NCBI GenBank assembly: GCA_017311185.1
Contig: JAESUZ010001514.1
Coordinates: 1,612,001 to 1,676,000, forward strand
Origin: Proteles cristata cristata
Taxonomy: Eukaryota > Chordata > Mammalia > Carnivora > Hyaenidae
Direction: 5' to 3'
Length of the DNA: 64,000 nucleotides
Below are positions 31,685-42,654 of the stretch, in pieces (the first letter of the stretch is position 1; each line of letters starts with the position of its first letter). The notes beneath the pieces were generated by a model, which was given only the letters and a program-made list of their open reading frames with translations, did not search any database and had not been told where the DNA came from. The position numbers and the translations under genes were made by a program.

Positions 31685-31780
31685 TGACACCTGCCTAGTT
31701 GCTCGAGGAACACCGGGGGTCTCGCCGCCACACACACTTTGCGCCATCACCTCAGTACCTGTGACGCCTCCGTCTCTTAG

Positions 31781-32605
31781 GGTTTACTTCTATAGCCCGG
31801 CTTCGTCCCCAAAGCTCTCGGTGTGGCTGGTGAGGCTGACAGCTGCGATGACCAGCCCAAGTTCACCCAGGCCGCCAAAGGCACAGCCAGAATCGATGCC
31901 CAGTTCGGCGGCCCATGGCGAGTCCTTAGCCAAAAGTGATAACTACAAAAATAAAAACACAGAAAGAAGACTGTGTCTTCAATGAGCAAATGCCAGAGAC
32001 GCGAGGTGGTCCGGGCGCTGCGCTGGAACCTTCTACAAACTCTTCCTAAGTGCTTTTCAACGGAGTTGGTAGGTGCCATGGCCCCAGGATCCTCACCTGC
32101 GGGTCTGATCCCCGTACTCCCAGGGCCCAGGTGGCGATCACCTGTGGCCCGGCCCGCCTCCCTAGCGGGCGGCATTGAAGACATTTATGAAGGATAGATC
32201 CCCTCCCCCTCATTCACAGACCGGAGCCGTCAGACCACGGAGCTGGCCAACTGGCTCCTAATAAATAATCAAAACAGCTTCCCTCACTGACTGTTTACAA
32301 TCTGCCGCACCGCGCTAGGCACTTGACAGGCACGGTCTCATTCAGTCTCCATGTCACAGACCAGGAAGCCAAGGCTCAGAGAGGTTAAGAGACTTGCCTG
32401 AGATCACCCAGCTAACACTAAGCTGGGAACACACCAAGTCTGTGTTTATACTTTGAACCTGCTTTTACCCCCTCCTCCTGCTGGCCCAGCCTACGGGGCA
32501 GGGCTGTCTCTCTGAGGCTTCCGGGGTGGGTAAAACAACCCTTCGGTGAGACCCAAGCGATCGGTTCTGTGCCCTGTGATTCTAATAAAGTGCTGGACCC
32601 TCGAC
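31781..32605 (+). other. CARMN: Candidate CARMN terminal exon with polyadenylation signal
   Basis: The acceptor gacgcctccgtctcttag ends at 31780. AATAAA is at 32584-32589, followed by a T/G-rich stretch (ttgtgtcctgtttctttctg), the usual layout of a cleavage site. The distance from mir-145 (1.4 kb) is in the range of the human gene's 3' end. Frames on the opposite strand are open but share nothing with known proteins. Confidence 0.4.
32285..32460 (-). repeat. MIR SINE fossil
   Basis: Antisense MIR: aggcacttgacaggcacggt, aaggctcagagaggttaaga, gatcacccagctaacac. It lies inside the candidate terminal exon. Confidence 0.8.
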
Positions 32606-32677
32606 TTGTGTCCTGTTTCTTTCTGGGAACACGGAGAAAGGGGGAGGAGGAGAAGGCCAGGAAGCAACCACAGCCTA

Positions 32678-32745
32678 TTTTAGTTTGTTTAGGCTGTCGC
32701 AGCAAGTACCACAGACTGGGCAGCTTAAACGGGAGAATTTTACTT
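32678..32745 (-). repeat. MaLR (MLT1/MST-type) LTR end fragment
   Basis: Reverse LTR start: tagtttgtttaggctgtcgc, tacc-acagactgggcagctt-aaac. Only the first 60-70 bp are recognisable. Confidence 0.65.
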
Positions 32746-32844
32746 TCCCACTCTGACCCAAGCCATCCACCACTCCTACATCCCAGAACTGTGTGTTTCC
32801 TCAGCCTACTCATCCTAGAACAATTTCTGACACAGGAGCATGCA

Positions 32845-32980
32845 CAGCTGCTTGCATACCTCCGGTGACAGGAAACTCACCACCTCACTAGTCAGTCCTA
32901 TGACCTTAGTCAGCTTTGATTGTTAGGAGGGCCTTTCCCTGTGGGGGTGAAGTTCTTGCTATTTCTCCTTGTTTCTTCAT
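32845..32980. repeat. CR1/L3-type LINE fossil (probable)
   Basis: Same ancient repeat as at 7455: catacctccggtgacaggaa-actcaccacc, then gttaggagggcctttcc. Confidence 0.5.
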
Positions 32981-33132
32981 TGCCTGCTGAGATTTACACA
33001 CAGTGGAGCTGGATTCCTTGGGCTTCTCTCCTCCAGGCTAAACACACCCAGGGCCCCTAGTGGGCCTTGGAGACTGGATTGAACTTTGTTCCTTGCTGCA
33101 CAGTCAAGCCCTGATTGTAAAACCCCTTCACG

Positions 33133-33332
33133 GGCGCCTGGGTGGCTCAGGTGGTTAAGCGTCTGCCTCTTGATTTCAGCTGAGGTCCTGATCTCAGTGT
33201 TAGTGAGACGGGCCCCCAAGATGGGCTGTGCACTGACAGCACAGAGCCTGATTCTCTCCCTCTCTCTCTGCCTCCCCCTGCCCTGTTTGTGCTCTCTTTC
33301 TCTCAAAATAAATCAACTTTTTAAAAAAATGG
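33133..33332 (+). repeat. Felid SINEC
   Basis: Forward copy starting gggcgcctgggtggctcagg and ending in a TTTTTAAAAAAA tail. No clear target duplication; internal changes mark it as older. First SINEC after the 25.7 kb pair. Confidence 0.93.
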
Positions 33333-33657
33333 TTAAGACCACTTTCCATCTTTGGGATCAGAACCTCTTTGAGAATCTAATGAAAGCAGCCAACCATCCC
33401 CATGGAAAATAACGCACGTCACACGAAATGTCATGTACTATTTGACGGGGTCCGTGGGCTCTAAGAGCTCTTTCTTTAACGTATGGCACAGTTTCGAGGG
33501 AGTCGTTGGCCTTCAGGGTTAATTCACATACCTGACAAACGCTTACGGAGGCCCCACTCTGTGCCCAGCAGTTTCAGGTGCCCAGAGTGGAAGTGGGAAC
33601 AGGCGCTAGGGCAGGAGATCGACAGAAACAAGAAAGCCAACACCAAGTTTCTCTTTC

Positions 33658-33876
33658 TTTTTTTTTTTTTTTAATGTTTTATTTATTTTTAGGAGAGAGA
33701 GAGACAGCGTGAGCAGGGGAGGGTCAGAGAGAGAGGGAGTCACAGGCTGAAACAGGCTCCAGGCTCTGAGCTGGCTGTCAGCACAGAGCCCGACGCGGGG
33801 CTCGAACCCACGAACCGCGAGATCATGACCCAAGCAAAAGTCGGACGCTTAACCGACTAAGCCACCCAGGCGCCCC
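33658..33876 (-). repeat. Felid SINEC, young subgroup
   Basis: Reverse copy with an exact 14-bp target duplication CAAGTTTCTCTTTC at 33644-33657 and 33877-33890. Confidence 0.97.
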
Positions 33877-34019
33877 CAAGTTTCTCTTTCAAGTCAAGTT
33901 TACACTGTGCCACGTTCAAGCAAGAAAATGAAATGGAGGAGTGTGACAACAAGGGGCGGGACTGGGGGTGCCATTTTAAGTTGGGAAGTCAGGGAGGGAT
34001 CCCGTGGGGGGGGGTGACA

Positions 34020-34215
34020 CCTGGGTACAAGTCAGATGACAGTGAGGACTGAAGGGCCTGGGGGTCGGGCGGCAGCAAGAAAGGGTGTCAAGACCTTGAG
34101 GCAGAAGGACCGGGAAGATGGGGCTGAGGGGCACGTTGGGGGGAAGGGGCCGGGGTCCCGGGGGCCACTGCCTCTAAGGACAGTGAGTGACACAGCCAGA
34201 TACATTTTAAAAGAT
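34020..34215 (+). repeat. L2-type LINE fossil
   Basis: The blocks caagaccttgaggcagaagg, acagtgagtg and tacattttaaaagatcgctc match L2-associated 3' sequence. Ends approximate. Confidence 0.5.
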
Positions 34216-34267
34216 CGCTCTTACACAGGGCAGGGGGATGGAAGTGCAATCCCCTGTCACATTTTCT

Positions 34268-34379
34268 TTTTCTTCTTGTTTTGTTTTGTTTTAAATTTTG
34301 TGCCCAACGTGGACTTTGATCTCACGACCCCGCGATCAAGAGTCACATGCTCTACAGACTGAGCCAGCCAAGCGCCCCT
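34268..34379 (-). repeat. Short-body SINEC
   Basis: Reverse copy of the older form without the CT-rich segment (gcccaacgtgg, gatcaagagtcacatgctct). Target duplication CCCCTGTCACATTTTCT (34251-34267) and CCCCTTTCACATTGTCT (34380-34396), two mismatches. Confidence 0.9.
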
Positions 34380-34515
34380 CCCCTTTCACATTGTCTCACG
34401 TCTCTCTGAAGAAACCCAGGGAAAATATAAAAGAACCTAATAACAGCGGTTCCCTAAAAAAGCAAGTCTTCTCAGCATTTATATTTTCTATGATTTTAAC
34501 CACAAGTGTATATTA

Positions 34516-35195
34516 CCTGCATTAGTTTCCTGTGGCTGCCAAAGCAAATAGTCACAAACCGGGTTGCCCACAGCGACAGAAAGTCACTCTCCGGTACTTC
34601 AAGAGGCCAGACAGTCAAACTCAAGGTGTTGGCGGGGCCATGACCCCCTGGAGGCTCTAGGGAAGCGCCTGTTCCTTGCTTCTTCTATCTTCCGGTGGTT
34701 TCCCTGGCCTGAGGCCGCGTCACTCCAATCTCTGCCCTTTATTGCCACCTCCTTCTTCTGTGTGAACAATCCCCTCGTGAGTTCTGTGCGGACACTGCTC
34801 ACGACTGAATCAGGGCCCACCTGGGAAACCCACGATGAGCTCTGCTTCTCAGCATCCTTAAGTGAGTCGCATCTGCAAAAGGCCCTTTTTCCAAAAAAAC
34901 ATCTTGTTCACGGATTCCAAGAACAGATCTGAACATACCTTATGATGTTTACTTATTTTTGAGAGAGACAGAGACAGAGCAAGCAGGGGAGGGGCAGAGA
35001 GAAAGAAAGACACAATCTCAAGCAGGCTCCGGGCTCTGAGCTGGCTGTCAGCACAGAGCCCAACGCGGGGCTCGAACCCACGAACCCTGAGATCATGACC
35101 TGAGGCGAAGTCGGACGCTCCACCGACTGAGCCACCCAGACGCTCCTGAACATACCTTTTGGGTCATACCTTTCTACTCACCACAATACATATCC
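34516..35195 (-). repeat. MLT1-type LTR (ERVL-MaLR), split by a SINE
   Basis: Reverse LTR: gcattagtttcctgtggctg, then aaggtgttggcgg, catctgcaaaaggcccttt-ttcc, and cttttgggtcataccttt after the SINE at 34942-35146. Confidence 0.75.
34942..35146 (-). repeat. Felid SINEC
   Basis: Reverse copy in the MLT1 LTR with an exact 12-bp target duplication TGAACATACCTT at 34930-34941 and 35147-35158. Confidence 0.97.
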
Positions 35196-35199
35196 CAAA

Positions 35200-35859
35200 A
35201 GATCAAAGTCCCCTTTAAAAATGTCTTCTGGCTCTAGGGTGACAAATAGATTGTAGGGTGTCCGAGAGGAGACAGCAGGAGAAGGGGGAGGTGGGGAGAG
35301 GTGGGTATGTGTAGGAGTGAAGGCCCTTAGGACTCCTGAGGGATCTGAGGCAGGAAGGAAGGGAAGGTCAGAAAGCAGAATTCTGCCTCCTCCACCCCTC
35401 CCTGGGGCTGGCTCGAGCCGACTTTGGAGCCTTCACTGAGGCTGAGAAAACTGAAGGACAAGGGAGCTCCAGGGAGGTGAGAAATGACACACAAGAGGGA
35501 GACGTTTCAGACATTTCACGGGAGAAGGTACCATGGGGGTAGCCGGATGTGGATGCACGGAGGGCTGCAACAGCCTTTAAGGGAAAGGAGACCCCAGATG
35601 GACAGACAACAGGCCCAGGCTACAGAAACTCCATCGCCTCCCTCATTTTGAAAGCTCAGCATCTACTCATGCAAGCCTGGGCTGCAGCCACATCACAGAG
35701 GCGGCTGTGACTCAGCCTGGGAAATGTAGGTTTCTCCTGTCCTACACTTATGCAACCAAGTTGTTTCGTCTCAGCGCAAGATTTTCCCATCTCCGAGGTG
35801 AACTTCAGGATCCCTGTGACTAATCCTGCACATAATTCCCCCTCCAAACCAGACAGGCC
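35200..35859. other. Unique sequence, nothing identified
   Basis: No gene or repeat recognised. Confidence 0.35.
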
Positions 35860-36375
35860 AGTATGCACAGTATGATCCCATTTTTGCAGGAGGGAGGAAC
35901 AACTCTCTTTACTGCATATAAAATGACCGCGAATCCTTGCTGACCAATTATGCTGAGCACTGCTTTGTTTCGTTGGTGTGTGTGATCACCACTGCCCCCT
36001 CCTCATGGAAGCCTGCTTGTGGACAGAAGCACATATTAAAGGTGCCAGGAGGTCCCTACCAAGCTGTTAATAGTGGCTGGTTCTGAGAAGGGCGTGGGAG
36101 GGAGTACATATTACAGAGTCTGCATTGCTTTGAATCTTCTTCAAAAAACATGCTTCTTTAATTAAAAAATATGTATCTGGTCATCAAAACCCTGGAAGAA
36201 CACACACCAAAATGTCAACAGCGGTGACAGCTGGGGCGCACGAACATGGGAGACTGCTTCCCTTCCATGCATCACCGTTTCGTGTTTGAAATTTAAGAAT
36301 GAGCATCAGTAAGGCTGCTTTTGTAATCAGAGAGAGCAATTAAGACTTAAACAAAAAAAAAAAAAAAAGAGAGAG
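35860..36375 (+). repeat. L1 LINE 3' end
   Basis: Sense L1 3'UTR: agtatgatcccatttttgca, aacacacaccaaaatgtcaa-cagcgg, cttttgtaatcagagagagc and a 16-base A run (36353-36368) followed by (GA)n to 36386. Confidence 0.75.
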
Positions 36376-36654
36376 AGAGAGAGAGAATGAAGAGGAAGAG
36401 GTGACTCAGCAGTTCTTCTGGAACCCCCAGCAGCTTCAGCAGAGGCCCCGCCAGACTTCACGAGCCCATTTTCCTCTGGTGCCTTCCATCCCCAGCACAC
36501 ACATCCTTACCCAGAAGCCTATGCCCGGCTGGGTAGCATCTGCCCTGCCTTTCCTTCTCACCGCCTCTAAACTAGGCCACCCCCGTCCCACAGGGCAATC
36601 ACAGCCCCTCATCTGCATCTCAGGGAATCCCTTCCCATGTCCTCTCACATCCCA

Positions 36655-36810
36655 TGCTCCCAGTGACACTGCGAGGTGGATATTTTCATGCCCATTGCAC
36701 AGATACGAAAGTCAAGGCTCGGCAAAACTGAGCTCCTTGCCCACAGTCACGCGGTGAGTCTGTGATTGTACGCAGGCCCCGATTCCCAGGCCAGGCCTCA
36801 CCAGTGCTGC
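36655..36810 (-). repeat. MIR SINE fossil
   Basis: Antisense MIR: atgcccattgcacagatacg-aaag, cttgcccacagtcacgcgg, then the caccagtgctgc end. Confidence 0.7.
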
Positions 36811-37129
36811 ATCAGTTCAATGTCATGTGAGTTAACTTGAGTTTCAGGACCTAAAACAGACCTGTTGGATCTTGTTGAGGCACATGAAAGAGCAGGTGCC
36901 CTCTTTTTCTTTAAAGAACCCACCCCGGAAGCCTCCCTGACAGGCTCGGCCACGGCCAGGCGCCTGAGACCTGCCAGAGCCTTGCCTGGCACCACCCAGG
37001 CCCGCGGCTGATCCTGAAGTGAGAACAGAATGGAGGGCCGCTGGGCCCAGGTGGAGCTGGGGGGAGGGGGGAGTGTGGCGGGTAGGAGAGGGGACAGATA
37101 GCCTGCATGCTTACAAGACAGGAGCAGGC

Positions 37130-37250
37130 ACTCTGTGGTCTAGGGCAGCGCATAGGGCACAGGCTGGGGCAGAACCCCGCATGTGACTTTGATCATAGGC
37201 GCCTCGGTTCTCGCATCTGGACGACATGAGGAATACTTGTAATGCATGCA
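37130..37250 (+). repeat. MIR-like SINE fossil
   Basis: Degraded sense MIR: ctctgtggtctagggcagcg to cctcggttctcgcatctgg-acgacatgagg. Confidence 0.45.
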
Positions 37251-37324
37251 TGCAGCACGATGCTAGTCCATGCTAAAAAATGTTTCTTACCGTTAGTAAC
37301 AAGAGTGAATTGGTTCTTTTGGGG

Positions 37325-37820
37325 AACGTTCACTGAGAGCCCGCTCTGTGCCAGGCGCTGGGGAGACGGAGATAAGATGGACGCCGCCTGCTGCTTTCAC
37401 TTACCTCACGAGCTATCCGGGGAGGCTGGCCCGGAAGGAAACCCACCACTCCTGTGGACCCACAGTGTGGAGGAATAATGGCCGGAGTGGTATTAGATGG
37501 TGTGGGGCCTCCAATGCCAGACTAAACCATCTGGGCCTTCTCCTGTCTGCCTGGGAGCCACAGAGGGTCTCAGAGCAGAGGAGTGGCTTACCCAGCCATC
37601 TCACTTAGAAATGGAGTCTCAGCGCCAGCGGCATTCAGGGCTCCAGAGCTGTCCAGGCAGGAGCAGTGTGGGAAGAGGGTGGGGCACAGAGGCCTTCCCT
37701 GGGGTGGGGGACATCCTGGCTGCCGTGAGGACTGCAGGTGGACGGGCGAGGCCACATGGAGAGGTCAGGGAGAGGCTCGCCCTGGAGAAAGTGACAGGGG
37801 AGGAGCCCATTTAGCTTTAA
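37325..37820 (+). repeat. L2-type LINE fossil
   Basis: Starts with gagcccgctctgtgccaggcgctggg and continues through cagagcagaggagtggc and gctgtccaggcaggagcagt, the usual order in this ancient element. Confidence 0.6.
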
Positions 37821-38816
37821 GCAAAGGCAGAGTTACTGGGTCTCCATGGGGAGTGGTGCCAATCACTAGAGTGTCCTACCTCTCTATGTTTCTCCTTTTC
37901 TACAGGGGGGATCTAGAAGACAGGGGGCACACTGGCACCATCTGGGAGCCCCAGGATGGGAGGCGGGCAGCCTGTCTCACCCGAGGGCAGGGCAGTGGTT
38001 CCTGGGTAGCTGGAGAGAGCAAGCAGGACATTGGACACCAGGCGGCTCTGGGTCTTGAAGCTCAGCGTCCTTATCTGTCCCTGGGGACAATGACACCATG
38101 GTGGAGGCGGTGGGTGGAGTGGAGGTGTCTGGGCAACCCCCACACCTTCCGGCTGCAGGTGTGTCCGTGTCCAAGTCATCTCCCGCCCAGGCCGGGGCCA
38201 GCTCAGCAGAGTCTGCGAGGGTGCCCGGCCGAGGCAGGCTGGGCTCCATCTACTGAGTGTCAGACCAGCAAGTAGCATCCAGGAGACAGTGAACCCGGAT
38301 CCCAGGCCTTGGGGGTGTCGGGCCTGCCTAAGCAGGTGTGCGGGAAGCTGGAGGGAGCTTGGTGCTCTGGGTGGGGATGGGGGCGGTGGCTCCCCTCCGC
38401 TTCCGCCCCGGCAGGCGCCCAGTAGAGGGCGGCAGAGAGCGGAATCCGAGAGGCAGGGAGCTCGTGACCTTGGCAGTCTGCGAAGGCGGAGGCCTGGGGA
38501 TTTTCAGCCTCACTGCTGTCGGGAAAATGTTTCACCAGAGCCTCCCTCACGGCAGCATTCTCTGGGTTCCGGGCCGCGGGCGGCCGACACCCCCACACTC
38601 AGGACAGCCTTCGGCGCGGGCAGCCCAGTCCCAGTCTAGTCCGGGAGAGGCAGGAAAGTCCAGCTGTGACCGAACCCCGGGAAGGGGCAGGGGAAGGCCG
38701 AGGAGGGCAGCCCCGCCGGGTCATCCAGGGGCAGGGTGACCGCGTGGTCGGCGTGGACTTGTCCTGGGAGCACTGGACAGCCTGCAGCATCTTCGACTCG
38801 TTTTCTAAAGGTCAGA
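37821..38816. other. GC- and CpG-rich unique sequence
   Basis: CpG is frequent at 38300-38790. Many overlapping open frames reflect base composition. Contains the CTCF-type motif at 38419. No exon recognised. Confidence 0.4.
38419..38433 (+). promoter_or_regulatory. CTCF-type motif, forward, full consensus match
   Basis: CCAGTAGAGGGCGGC matches CCASYAGRKGGCRSY at all 15 positions. It lies in a CpG-rich non-repetitive stretch 5.8 kb past the presumed CARMN 3' end, and its orientation points away from the locus. Confidence 0.65.
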
Positions 38817-39140
38817 CCCTGCACACACTCACTCTTGTCCTCAATCCCACATCTGCGCACTGAGACACGCTCACACTAACACGCATTCTCCCCCACTCAG
38901 ATGCACGTGCACGCAAACACATCCAGGCGTACACGAACACTGACACTCTCACACGAGCACACCCATACCCACGAACACACACTCATGGGCACTCTCGTAT
39001 TCACTCTTGTGTACACACTCAACTCACACATTCACACTCTCCAACACATGCAAACGCACGCCCATTTTCACACAACTCGCACAAGGGCTCATGTACACAA
39101 CGCACACGTATTCAGTCACACACACACGTTCACACACGTG
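38817..39140. repeat. Degenerate CA-rich tract
   Basis: About 320 bp of interrupted CA/CACA/CTCACA motifs with no pure long run: an old decayed microsatellite. Open frames rich in His and Thr across it are artefacts. Confidence 0.85.
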
Positions 39141-39340
39141 AGGGCCGGCCGGGAGCTAGGCAGGTGGAGCCTGAGGGTCCAGGGTCAGCTCCCCTGCTGC
39201 GGTTCCGGAGCTGGTCCCAGCTCTCTGGAAGTATGACCACCGCCTCCTTCCACCCACTTTCTAGAAAGATCTGAGTTGGTTTAGAAGTTTAAATCCCACC
39301 CCAAAACAAGAGGGTAGGAGGATTAAAATCACTACCCTTG

Positions 39341-39562
39341 GGGCGCCTAGGTGGCTTAGTTGGTTAAGCATCAAACATGGGCTCAGGACATAATCTCGCG
39401 GTTCACTAGTTCAAGCCCCACCTTGGGCTCTGCAATAACAGCTCAGAGCCTGGAGCTGCTTCAGATTCTGTGTCTCCCTCGCTCTCTCTGCCCCTCGCCT
39501 GCTCATGCTCTGTCTCTCTCTCTCAAAAATAAACAGAAATAAACATCAAAACAACAACAAAA
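39341..39562 (+). repeat. Felid SINEC
   Basis: Forward copy. Target duplication AAAATCACTACCCTTG (39325-39340) and AAAACCACTACCTTTG (39563-39578), two mismatches. Confidence 0.94.
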
Positions 39563-39579
39563 AAAACCACTACCTTTGC

Positions 39580-40116
39580 TTCTCCGGGCTCAGGGCCTTC
39601 TAACCTCATAAGGACCCAGTGGTCTGTAATCGCAGAGCTGCAGACCCAGCCCTGCCTCTGTCTGACCATCCTGCCACACTCTCCCTCCTCCACTTGTCCC
39701 CGGGGTCTGTGGAAGGGCTACTCCCTTCCAGCGCGTCCAGCACCGGGCTACAGGGCTACCAGGCTCCGCTTCCCCCGCCCCACCCCCCCACACATCTTGA
39801 AGGCTGCTGGGCTGGAGGATGATTGAACAACTACCTCCCAAATGGTGTTTGCCCTCTACTATTGCATAGGTTCCTGAGCTGAAACCTGGCTATGATCTCT
39901 CTCTCCTTCAAGGTGAGTTCCCCGCCCCCCAGGGTCCCCAGTGCTAAAGCAGAATGCCTCCCCTCATTGGTCTAGTGTCTCAGTCCTCATGCTCTGCTCT
40001 CCTGCCCCTGAGTCCCAGCACTGCCCACCACCATTGCTCTACGAGGGTATTAGTTTCTGGAATTCAAATAAGCCACCCAGTGACACATCCTGATGTTCCA
40101 AAGTTGCTCAAGTGGA
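39580..40116. other. Unique sequence, nothing identified
   Basis: No gene or repeat recognised. Confidence 0.35.
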
Positions 40117-40690
40117 TGTATCAGTCAGCGACTGCTGTATAACAAACCACCTCAAAACGTAGTGGCTTAAAACAGCAATTTACTCCCTCTCATGATTCTG
40201 TGGGTTGGCTGGGCTCATCTGGTTCTTCTGCTCCACATGGCGTTGGCTAAGACCACTCAGGCAGCTGCATTCAGCTGCATCCAGCTGGACTGGCTGCAGG
40301 CCTGGCTGGATCCAAAGGTCCAAGTGCTTTCACCAGGAATGTGCCTCATTTTCCACTCTGCGCTCTGCTTAGCTAGAACTAGAATGTCCACGATGGCTTC
40401 CCTCACGTGTTTGGTGCTTTCAGTGTGGTGATGGAACATCTAGAGGCAGCCCAGGCCTCCTGTCTCACCTGATCTCTCCAGCAGGATAGTCGGATGTCTT
40501 TATATAGCAGCTCAGAATCTAAGCAAAAGCAGAAGCTGCAAGCCTCTTCGGACCTATGCTTGGAATTGGCACAGCACCATGGACGCCACATTCCACGGGT
40601 CAAAGCCAGCCATAAAGCAAGCCAAGATTCATGATTTAAGGGGGGGAAAAACGGACTTGATTACACAGTGGGAGGAGTGGCACCCACGCA
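40117..40690 (-). repeat. LTR-type repeat, probably MaLR family
   Basis: Reverse copy of a dispersed LTR-like repeat: actgctgtataacaaaccac-ctcaaaac, gattctgtgggttggctggg, ttcttctgctccacatggcg, gaagctgcaagcctcttcgg, gggaggagtggcac. Subfamily not assigned. Confidence 0.6.
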
Positions 40691-41164
40691 CGGAGAGGAG
40701 AGGAGTCGTTGGCAACCGCTTTTGCAAGTGCTCCGCCTTGCCAAGTGCTCAGTGGGCATGCTCATTAAGCTCCCAACGTGTTTCCTATGAAAGAAACTGA
40801 GCACCAGGTCGACGAGGCACCAGGGATGACTTAGCATCCCTAATCACAAAATTCTCTTCTCCACGTTCAAGGGGAATTCTATCTGGGTTAGTGTATTTGG
40901 GGAACTATTTCTTTTGCAAGTAATGGGAACCCAGCCCCCACTGTCTTGATAAAAAAAAAAAAAGAGAGAGAGAGAATGTATTGACTCATATACTGGGAAA
41001 CTCAGGGCTGGACAGGGTGGGATCCAGAGGCTCAGATGTGATCAGAAATGCATCACACTTTCCATTCTTGCTCTACTGTCCCCCGTGTTGGCCTCATTCA
41101 TGCATTTGTAAGCAAGCTCATTCTACGAGGTGCAAAGATGGTCACCAGCAAGTTATTTAAAACA

Positions 41165-41360
41165 GGGGGCACCTGGGTGGCTCAGTCGGTTGAGCGTCCG
41201 ACTTTGGCTCAGGTCATGATCTTGTGGTTCATGAGTTTGAGCCCCGTACCAGGCTCACTGCTGTCAGCGTGAATCCCCCTTCGGATCCTCTGTCCCTCTC
41301 TCATTGCCCCTCCCCGACTTGTGCTCTCTCAAAAATAAAAAAAAATTTAAAAAATAAAAA
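41165..41360 (+). repeat. Felid SINEC
   Basis: Forward copy with a slightly shortened body and an A-rich tail to 41360. Inserted in the ancient repeat at 40885-41860. Confidence 0.92.
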
Positions 41361-41381
41361 GAATATATATTTTTTAAAAGG

Positions 41382-41515
41382 GGGTGGTGCTTGGCTGATT
41401 CAGTCAGTGGGCCCTGCAACTCTTGATCCCATGAGTCCAAGTCCCACACTGGGTGCAGAGCTTCCCTAAATATAAATAACATAACATAACAACATAACAT
41501 TACATCACGTAACAT
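41382..41515 (+). repeat. Short-body SINEC with an (ACATA)n tail
   Basis: Forward short-body copy (tgattcagtcagtgggccct, ending gcagagcttccctaaata) whose tail expanded into (ACATA)n at 41478-41513. Confidence 0.8.
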
Positions 41516-42096
41516 GTCACCAGCAACTTCAGATTTGCATTTTATCAGCTTCGTACGAATCATGGAAAAGGCGACCTCCCGCACCCCTCACCAATTTCAG
41601 CAAAAGTCCCAGGCATGTCATTTAATGGCCCTGACTTCCCCATTATCCAGTCCAGGAACTAATCACTGTGACTCCCACTAGCCAGGCCTGGGTACTGTGC
41701 CCTCCCCCTGGAGGAGAAGAGCAGGTGGAATTAGCCCCAGCAGAAGAACCACATGGACCGAAAGCAACAGCAAAGAAGGTGATGTTACCATAGGGGGAGG
41801 AGGAGCCCTAAGGCCAAGAGGGTCAAGCACAACGGAGCATCACTGTATTATGCACTTTGTTAACAGAGAAAGAAAGTCAGGTGAGCTCAGCTAAAGATAA
41901 GCATTTTTCTGATTCTGAATTCCAGAATGGATCTCTTTGCAGCAGTTAAATCCAGGTCACTTCTTGACGTGGTGGACAACAGCTTCACCTCCAGTTTTGC
42001 ACAGATAAGGAAATACCCTTCCTGTATGCATTTCATGAATTGCCCAACCTGTGAAAGTCAATGACAAGAACATTTCATTGTCCCAAGGAAAGGCAG

Positions 42097-42327
42097 GGTT
42101 TTTTTTTTTAATTTTTAAAAATGTTTTATTTATTTTTTAGAGAGAGATAGAGACAACGTGAGCAGGAGAGGGCCAGAGACAGAGGGAGACACAGAATTCA
42201 AAATAGGCTCCAGGCTCTGAGCTAGCTGTCAGCACAGAGCCCAACGCAGGGCTCGAACCCACAAACCGTGAGATCATGACCTGAGCTGGAGTCGGACACT
42301 TAACCGACTGAGCCACCCAGGCGCCCC
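42097..42327 (-). repeat. Felid SINEC
   Basis: Reverse copy. Target duplication GGAAAGGCAG (42087-42096) and GGAAAGACAG (42328-42337), one mismatch. Confidence 0.95.
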
Positions 42328-42337
42328 GGAAAGACAG

Positions 42338-42654
42338 TCTTTTAAGCTGCTGAGCTCATGAGTTCCCAGTGAGAAACTTCCAAATATCAGGATGGTGTTC
42401 AATCAGCCTGAAGAACAGAGAGGTTGTCCCCTATCTCCAGGACATTCTTGCATTTCTGCAAGACTCCCCTCAGCCGTCTTAGTGTGTCTATGCCACTCAG
42501 ATACCCACTTTGGATCAAGAGCAAGGGTTCAGACTTTGGCTATAGTGACAGAGGGTCAAGAATCACAAATTACTGTACTTTTAGAGTGGAAACAGATCGG
42601 AAATATCGTGCTAATGGTTCCGTTCTCCCCTCCCACAAAAATGGACTTATTAGC
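42338..42654. other. Unique sequence, nothing identified
   Basis: No gene or repeat recognised. Confidence 0.3.

Larger units (their letters stand above)
10598..32605 (+). ncRNA. CARMN: CARMN / MIR143HG lncRNA, primary transcript of miR-143 and miR-145 (inferred extent)
   Basis: In human and mouse the miR-143/145 host is a cardiac and smooth-muscle lncRNA transcribed in the same direction as the miRNAs. Here the two hairpins fix its position and strand. The model from sequence signals is: exon 1 from about 10598 to the donor at 10795; a second promoter with a perfect CArG box at 25916; an exon at 26003-26148; an exon at 29604-29763 containing mir-143; an exon ending at the donor at 31272 and containing mir-145; and a terminal exon from about 31781 to an AATAAA at 32584. 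The span of about 22 kb is near the human size of about 26 kb (from memory). No conserved long frame runs through these exons. Intermediate exons in the 10.8-25.9 kb stretch cannot be read from sequence alone. Expression is expected to depend on SRF/myocardin. Confidence 0.6.
40885..41860. repeat. Ancient dispersed repeat of unassigned family, split by two SINEs
   Basis: A common mammalian repeat whose landmarks appear in order: ttttgcaagtaatggg, poly-A then (GA)n (40951-40976), attgactcatatactgggaa-actc, gggatccagaggctc, gtgttggcctcattcatgc, then after the SINEs agcaaaagtcccaggcatg, ccaggaactaatcactgtga and gaaccacatggaccg. I cannot name it with confidence. Confidence 0.55.

Noticed and set aside
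31757..32184. Minus-strand reading with a good acceptor (ttatttttgtag) and a frame ending at 31790
   Set aside because: I considered a terminal coding exon, but the peptide matches no family I know. The locus identity from the miRNAs points to a + strand noncoding transcript.
38817..39236. His/Thr-rich 111-codon open frame
   Set aside because: It is a translation of a decayed CA repeat.
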